Below, piece after piece: positions 21,106-25,275 of a DNA stretch of 25,275 nucleotides. Source of the DNA: an archaeon (GTDB taxonomy: Archaea; Thermoproteota; Nitrososphaeria_A; Caldarchaeales; Wolframiiraptoraceae); contig JAPDJZ010000160.1 in assembly GCA_029258815.1 (NCBI GenBank), positions 1 to 25,275 of the forward strand, in the 5' to 3' direction. Made by a program: the position numbers and the translations under genes. Each line of letters opens with the position of its first letter. The first letter of the stretch is position 1. The notes under the pieces are model-generated. The model was not told where the DNA came from. It saw only the letters and a program-made list of their open reading frames with translations, and searched no databases.

Positions 21106-22282
21106 GAACACCCTCAAAATATTTTTCTGAAGCCTTCCTAACCCGCTCCAAGTACTCCGGATCCGCGTAAACCCTTACCATGCCGTAGATCCTGGAGGTG
21201 AACTCTAGGAGCGGCGAGGAGTATTCTACTGGCCGAGGCTTTCCCGAGGTCTCGTCGAAGAACTCGACCCTGCTCTCGTCCTTGAAGGGGAGCGGCGTAA
21301 CGTATGGCGTATCTATCCAGACGGCTTTCTCGGAGACCCCAGAGAGGGACGCGATCTCGAGCTTGGCGCCCTCAGGATCCCTCAGAACGCTTTCGGGAAT
21401 TTTCCCCTCAGCCAGCCTAAGCTCGAAGGCTACCTTCGGGATTCGCCTCCGCTCGATCCGCTCGACGACCCACCTGGCCTTCTCGCTCCGCTTCATCATG
21501 CACCATACCTCGTAGTCGTCGAGCCTAAGATATTCCTCAACGCTAAGCTCGGAGAGGCTTGAGAGATCTTCGAGCATCCTGGCCCCCGAGAGGAAGAGCA
21601 TCTGAGCGGCCCTAACCGTGTGGTGGAAGTAGATGTTCAGGAAGTTCTGGTATCTCGCTAGGGCCATCTCCTCAACGGCTCCGACGGCGTTAATGTTCAC
21701 GGCGAGCCTTCCGTCGAGAAGCCTGCTCCTCAAGATTATCCTCCTAGCGTCGATGATCCCATAGGGCGCCCCGGTGAAATACGCGTCCCGCATGAGGAAA
21801 TCCAGCTTATCGGCGTCGATCGGCCCGCTTATTATCGGGGACTCGGCCGCCCTCCCCTCGAGAACCTCGAGAACGTCCTCCGCCGAAACGCCGCACGCCT
21901 CCACCGCCTCGGCCAGCTCCCCGCTCCCCCGAAGGATCCTCGCGGTCATGGCCTCATGGCTCAGCCCGGCCTCCTCGAGGAGGGCCTCGAATAGATGCGA
22001 GTACGGGGGGTGGCCTAGGTCGTGGAGAAGCCCCGCGAGCCTCAGAACCCTCCTCCTATAATCGTCCAATCCGAGGCTTCTGGCGAACTCCCCCGCGAGG
22101 TGCATGCATCCAAGCGAGTGGTCGAACCTGCTATGCCTCGCGCCGGGGTAGACGAGGTAGACGAACGGCAGCTGAATTATCCTCCTAAGCCTCTGAACCG
22201 GATACGAGTCGACGACCCTGAGCTCGGCCTCCGAGACCTCGATATACCCGTGAACCGGATCCTTGATGAGCTTAAACCTCAA
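21089..22282 (-). CDS. HD-domain phosphohydrolase (dGTPase/SAMHD1-like)
   Basis: The 397-residue protein belongs to the archaeal HD superfamily related to dNTP triphosphohydrolases. It opens with KLIKDPVHGYIEVSEAELRV. The metal site is formed by SRFDHSLGCMHLA (His ~55), LAGLLHDLGHPPYSHLFE (HD at ~87-88, His ~91) and a later Asp in SGPIDADKLDFLMRDAYFTG. The YQNFLNIYFHHTVRAAQMLF segment also fits the family. A dNTP hydrolase that adjusts nucleotide pools is the likely activity, but the actual substrate is open. The next gene upstream on the same strand is thymidylate kinase, 37 nt apart. This suggests an operon concerned with deoxynucleotides. Confidence 0.88.
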   Translation of the reverse strand: MRFKLIKDPVHGYIEVSEAELRVVDSYPVQRLRRIIQLPFVYLVYPGARHSRFDHSLGCMHLAGEFARSLGLDDYRRRVLRLAGLLHDLGHPPYSHLFEALLEEAGLSHEAMTARILRGSGELAEAVEACGVSAEDVLEVLEGRAAESPIISGPIDADKLDFLMRDAYFTGAPYGIIDARRIILRSRLLDGRLAVNINAVGAVEEMALARYQNFLNIYFHHTVRAAQMLFLSGARMLEDLSSLSELSVEEYLRLDDYEVWCMMKRSEKARWVVERIERRRIPKVAFELRLAEGKIPESVLRDPEGAKLEIASLSGVSEKAVWIDTPYVTPLPFKDESRVEFFDETSGKPRPVEYSSPLLEFTSRIYGMVRVYADPEYLERVRKASEKYFEGVLSSSS

Positions 22283-22319
22283 CCCGGCCAGAAATCCCCG
22301 ACAGACCGGATAAAGCTTT

Positions 22320-22910
22320 TCACGCCAGCCTCAGAAGATCCTCGACGATTCCGGCGACCTCCGAGAACACCTCCTCCAAGGGCTTCTCCGCGTCGACCCT
22401 CAGGAGATCTCCCCGATCCACGTACCTGAGGTAAACCTCCCTAACCCTGCCGAGAAATTCTTCGCGCTCAAACCTCGACCTCCGCCCCCTAAGCCTCCCG
22501 AGCCCAACCTCAGGCCGAACGTCCAACAAAATTCCCAAATCGGGCCTCCTAGCGAACCTATTCAATTCCTCGACCCAGCCTAGATCCCCGACGGAGGCCC
22601 CTTGATAAGCGAGGGAGGAGTGGAGATATCTATCCGAGACGACCACGTAGCCCTCGCCGAGCAGGGGCTCGACTACCCTCTCGAGGTGATAAAGCCTATC
22701 GGCCGCGAAGAGGAGGGCCTCAACCCGCGGGTCGACGCGCCTCCCGTGCGCAAGCCTCCTGAGAAGCCTGCCGTAAGGCCCTCCCGTGGGCTCGCGGGTA
22801 TACCTAGCCTCGACGCCCCTCCCCCTAAGCCACCTAACGAGCCTCCTAGCGATCGTAGTCTTGCCAGCCCCGTCAACTCCCTCGAGCGATATCAGGAGAC
22901 CCGAGGCCAT
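22320..22910 (-). CDS. tmk: Thymidylate kinase
   Basis: The 196-residue enzyme converts dTMP to dTDP with ATP. The P-loop is EGVDGAGKTT (residues ~10-19). A TREPTGGPYG DR(E)-like block, the DRYLHSSLAYQGA substrate-binding motif (about residues 92-105) and a lid-like arginine-rich stretch RLRGRRSRFERE follow, which is the full Tmk set. Length is typical. A TATA-like GCTTTATCTT (minus strand, about 22942-22951) lies ~35 nt upstream of the ATG. It is probably the first gene of a two-gene unit with the downstream HD-domain phosphohydrolase. Confidence 0.94.
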   Translation of the reverse strand: MASGLLISLEGVDGAGKTTIARRLVRWLRGRGVEARYTREPTGGPYGRLLRRLAHGRRVDPRVEALLFAADRLYHLERVVEPLLGEGYVVVSDRYLHSSLAYQGASVGDLGWVEELNRFARRPDLGILLDVRPEVGLGRLRGRRSRFEREEFLGRVREVYLRYVDRGDLLRVDAEKPLEEVFSEVAGIVEDLLRLA

Positions 22911-23002
22911 GAACCAGCCCTAAAGCCTAAAACACCGGCGAAGATAAAGCTTGAGGAAAAAGATCAAGAACCGCGACCAAAACCCAGTAACCCGGGAGAA
23001 AG

Positions 23003-23077
23003 GGGCCCGTAGCCTAGCTTGGATAGGGCGTCGGCCTTCGGAGCCGGAGGTCCGGGGTTCGAATCCCCGCGGGCCCA
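23003..23077 (+). tRNA. tRNA-Arg(UCG)
   Basis: The cloverleaf is complete. Acceptor GGGCCCG / CGGGCCC has discriminator A. The anticodon stem TCGGC pairs with GCCGG (one G-U/mismatch-type closing pair), with loop CTTCGGA giving anticodon UCG, which reads CGA. The T-arm CGGGGTTCGAATCCCCG is canonical. No intron is present and CCA is not encoded. Confidence 0.95.
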
Positions 23078-23126
23078 CTGAGAAATGCTCCTCCTTCTCG
23101 AGAAATTTCCGGGGGGCAGATGGGTG

Positions 23127-23211
23127 CGCGGCGGGCGGGATTTGAACCCGCGAGGCCCAACGGGCCAGTGGCTTAGCAGGCCACCCCCCTACCAGGCTAG
23201 GGAACCGCCGC
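23127..23211 (-). tRNA. tRNA-Ser(GCU)
   Basis: The acceptor is GCGGCGG / CCGCCGC with discriminator G, as in serine tRNAs. The anticodon stem GTGGC / GCCAC has loop CTGCTAA, anticodon GCU, reading AGC/AGU. A long class II variable arm is formed by TGGCCCGTTGGGCCTC. The T-arm GCGGGTTCAAATCCCGC is canonical. A minus-strand TATA-like TTTAAATC (23257-23264) lies ~46 nt upstream. Confidence 0.95.
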
Positions 23212-23381
23212 AGCGGCCTTCTAAGCTTCCTCGATAGTAGCTTGGCTACCCGGGTTGATTTAAAGCTTTAACGGGTTTTCTTCTCGATGCCGCGTTCTTC
23301 GGGGAGTCGTTCTCGGCGGCGCGCCTGCCGGGTTTCCGGTTTAATGCTTTTAACCTAGTTCATCTCACTTTTCCTAGGTCG

Positions 23382-23660
23382 GTGAAAGGAGGGGTGTCTA
23401 AGCACCCGCCGTCATTAGCCAGGCTCGTCTTGGATATTCTAAAGCCCCATGTCCCCGATCTGATCGATTTCTGCAGGGCTCTCTCGGCCGTCGACGGGGT
23501 TAGGAGGGTTTCCGCGGTGGTCGTGGAGGTCGACGTCGAGACGGATACGGTGAAGATCACGATCGAGGGCAGGGATATAGACTTCGAGAAGGTTAGGGAG
23601 AAGGTGAAGGAGATGGGCGCGGCGGTTCACAGCGTCGACGAGGTAGTCTTCGAGCAGTAG
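23382..23660 (+). CDS. DUF211 family protein
   Basis: The 92-residue protein is of the archaeal DUF211 family, a small ferredoxin-like alpha/beta fold. It shows ARLVLDILKPHVPDLIDFCR, then VDGVRRVSAVVVEVDVETDT and VKITIEGRDIDFEKVREKVK, ending in AAVHSVDEVVF, which follows the family pattern throughout. The start is GTG at 23382. A TATA-like CTTTTAACC lies ~30 nt upstream, so the message is probably leaderless; an alternative GTG lies 12 nt downstream. The stop is 2 nt before the GTG of the downstream VIT1-like gene, so the two are co-transcribed and probably coupled. The function is unknown. Confidence 0.9.
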   Translation: MKGGVSKHPPSLARLVLDILKPHVPDLIDFCRALSAVDGVRRVSAVVVEVDVETDTVKITIEGRDIDFEKVREKVKEMGAAVHSVDEVVFEQ

Positions 23661-23662
23661 CC

Positions 23663-24274
23663 GTGGAGGAGGGGGAAGCCACGTTTAACCTCATCAAATC
23701 ATCCGTCTCGAGGGTTTTCCGATACTCCGGCGCCAAGGAGTATTCTAGGAGATACGCTGTCATGAACGCCTTCGACGGGGTCGTAACGATTCTCGGAATA
23801 GTCTTGGGCTCGACGCTTCTCGGCGGATCGGATCCCAGAGACATCGTGGCCGCGGGGGTCGGCGCTCTAATAGCCATGGGAATCTCCGGGGCCAGCGGAA
23901 CCTACATGGCCGAGAAGGCCGAGCAGGAGCGGAGGCTCAGGGAGATAGAGGACGCCATGCTCGTTAAGCTCGAAGACTCGGTTATAGCGGAGGCTAGGGA
24001 ATGGGCTGCGGTGATCTCGGCGGCGGTCGACGCCGGGGCCGCGGTCTTGGCGGGCCTCATCTCCCTAGCGCCCTACCTCCTCTCCCTCCTAAACCTCATC
24101 TCGGCTGGTCAAGCCTTCACGCTATCGCTGACGCTTTCCCTCGGGCTCTTATTCTCGCTCGGGCTATTCCTCGGAAGGGTCGCGAAGAGGAACGTCATAG
24201 TCTCGGGGCTTAAATCGCTCGCGATAGGGTGCGTAACCATCCTGCTGATCACCCTACTGAACCTAGTTCTCTAA
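23663..24274 (+). CDS. VIT1/CCC1-like membrane protein
   Basis: The 203-residue membrane protein is related to the vacuolar iron transporter VIT1/CCC1 family. The cytosolic N-terminal helix is followed by VMNAFDGVVTILGIVLGSTL, the family's first membrane helix with its conserved Asp. The Gly-rich helix VGALIAMGISGASGTYMAEK carries residues of the transport path. A cytosolic charged segment (EQERRLREIEDAMLVKLED) corresponds to the metal-binding domain, although it is shorter than in plant VIT1. Three further helices complete the bundle. Transport of Fe2+ or Mn2+ is inferred from the family. The start is GTG, 2 nt after DUF211. The end overlaps the convergent mtnA by 26 nt. Confidence 0.85.
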   Translation: MEEGEATFNLIKSSVSRVFRYSGAKEYSRRYAVMNAFDGVVTILGIVLGSTLLGGSDPRDIVAAGVGALIAMGISGASGTYMAEKAEQERRLREIEDAMLVKLEDSVIAEAREWAAVISAAVDAGAAVLAGLISLAPYLLSLLNLISAGQAFTLSLTLSLGLLFSLGLFLGRVAKRNVIVSGLKSLAIGCVTILLITLLNLVL

Positions 24275-25275
24275 GCTCCTCGGGCTTGAAGACGCCCTTC
24301 TCCGTGATTATGTAGGAGACTAGGTCGGGTGGGGTTATGTCGAAGGCGGGGTTCCAGACCTCCACGCCCTCGGGCGCGATCCTCCTTCCATCAATATAGA
24401 GAACTTCCCTCGGATCCCTCTCCTCGATGATCACCTCCTCGACCCTGCTCTCGAAGTCTATGGTCGAGGTCGGGGCCGCCACCAAGAAGGGTATCCCGTA
24501 GTATTTCGCGGCTATGGCGTGGCTTAGGGTTCCGATCTTGTTTATCACGTGGCCCGTCTTGGCGATTATCCTATCCGCTCCGACGATCACCTTGCTCACC
24601 TCTCCGCGCTGCATCAGGAAGGCCGCCATGTTATCCGTTATCAGCTTGACCGGTATCCCATCCCGCATGAGCTCCCAAACCGTTAGCTTCGCCCCCTGAA
24701 GCCTCGGCCGGGTCTCGCAGGCGTAAACCCTTATCCTCTTCCCCTGAGCGTGCGCCGCTCTGATCACCCCGAGCGCCGTCCCGTAGCCAGCGGTCGCCAA
24801 AGCCCCGGCATTACAGTGGGTTAGGATTCCGTCCCCGTCTTCGATGAGCCTCGCCCCATACTCCCCCATCCGCTTATTCGCCTCAATATCCTCCTCCATT
24901 ATCTTGAGGGCTTCCTCGACCACCCTCCTCCTCGCCTCCTCCGCGGCCCTAGACGATTCGGCTACCCTCATCACCCGGTCCAGCGCCCAGAAGAGGTTTA
25001 CGGCGGTCGGCCTGCTAGCCCTCAAAACCATGTAGCTCTCCCTAAGCCTTTCGAGAAGCTTCTCCCGGCTCCTCGCCCTCGAGTAGTAGGCGGTTAGCGC
25101 GAGCCCCATGGCGGCCGCTACACCTATTGCGGGAGCGCCTCGGATAGCCATGTCTCGTATCGCTTTGGCGACCTGCCTCGCCGTCCTCAAGCGAAGATAC
25201 CTAACCGCGTGTGGAAGCTTTCGCTGATCGAGTATCTCGACGACTCCGCCTCGCCAGGCTATAGTCCTAACCTCC
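24249..25275 (-). CDS. mtnA: Methylthioribose-1-phosphate isomerase, 5' end beyond window
   Basis: The enzyme isomerises 5-methylthioribose-1-phosphate to methylthioribulose-1-phosphate in methionine salvage. The coding frame is open to the window edge and begins EVRTIAWRGGVVEILDQ, so only a few N-terminal residues are missing. A TTG at 25188-25190 would lose conserved sequence and is rejected as start. Family motifs: MAIRGAPAIGVAAAMG, ILTHCNAGALATAGYGTALG (catalytic Cys), ACETRPRLQGAKLTVWEL, DNMAAFLM, VGADRIIAKTGHVINKIGT (catalytic Asp), APTSTIDF, and NPAFDITPPDLVSYIITEKG near the end. About 342 residues are visible, matching the family. Ribose-1,5-bisphosphate isomerase is a relative, but these motifs favour MtnA. 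Confidence 0.93.
   Translation of the reverse strand, partial: EVRTIAWRGGVVEILDQRKLPHAVRYLRLRTARQVAKAIRDMAIRGAPAIGVAAAMGLALTAYYSRARSREKLLERLRESYMVLRASRPTAVNLFWALDRVMRVAESSRAAEEARRRVVEEALKIMEEDIEANKRMGEYGARLIEDGDGILTHCNAGALATAGYGTALGVIRAAHAQGKRIRVYACETRPRLQGAKLTVWELMRDGIPVKLITDNMAAFLMQRGEVSKVIVGADRIIAKTGHVINKIGTLSHAIAAKYYGIPFLVAAPTSTIDFESRVEEVIIEERDPREVLYIDGRRIAPEGVEVWNPAFDITPPDLVSYIITEKGVFKPEELRELGSVG

Noticed and set aside
1..25275. CRISPR array or insertion sequence
   Set aside because: No regularly spaced repeats beyond the 26-nt tandem pair at 3651-3699, and no transposase-like frame with terminal inverted repeats.

Overview
The window is archaeal chromosome. Diagnostic features are a family-D DNA polymerase small subunit (DP1), an Orc1/Cdc6 initiator beside an origin-like region, archaeal DnaG, Pelota, a PhoU protein with an AbrB-type N-terminal domain, an archaeal-type SRP RNA, an intron-containing tRNA-Tyr, and TATA-like boxes about 25-35 nt upstream of many starts, many of which look leaderless. 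DP1 argues against Sulfolobus/Thermoproteus-like Crenarchaeota and fits Euryarchaeota, Korarchaeota, Thaumarchaeota/Bathyarchaeota-type lineages. GC-rich sequence (except about 9.4-10.15 kb), heavy AGG/AGA arginine use and very GC-rich tRNA and SRP stems suggest a thermophile. I cannot place it more precisely by eye.

Layout. 0.1-3.6 kb: a compact phosphate ABC transporter operon pstS-pstC-pstA-pstB on the minus strand, divergent from a small winged-helix protein across a promoter region with repeats. 4.03-4.37 kb: SRP RNA. 4.4-9.1 kb: a possible nucleotidyltransferase-like protein, a LysS-type homocitrate/isopropylmalate synthase-family enzyme with a C-terminal RAM (Lrp effector) domain, a small coiled-coil protein, PhoU and an MFS transporter. 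9.1-10.3 kb: a candidate structured non-coding RNA, an AT-rich patch with a restriction-endonuclease-like gene, and tRNA-Tyr. 10.3-11.1 kb: a degraded stretch with a frameshifted membrane/coiled-coil gene, a truncated membrane gene and the C-terminal end of an archaellin, the last two truncated at one junction. 11.2-16.7 kb: dnaG, pelA, a MntP-like pump, a nucleotidyltransferase, a B12-binding radical SAM protein and a UPF0148 zinc-ribbon protein.

16.67-17.28 kb is an approximately 610-nt non-coding stretch with a symmetric set of ORB-like elements (two forward, two reverse) and an AT-rich flank, immediately upstream of orc1/cdc6 and then the DP1 gene. It is the best candidate for a replication origin. 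20.2-25.3 kb carries a DUF4349 membrane protein, an HD-domain phosphohydrolase, thymidylate kinase, tRNA-Arg(UCG), tRNA-Ser(GCU), a DUF211 protein coupled to a VIT1/CCC1-like membrane protein, and a 5'-truncated (window edge) mtnA.

Most genes are housekeeping. The parts that deserve a second look are the origin, the unassigned RNA at about 9.31-9.42 kb, and the broken region at 10.3-11.1 kb.
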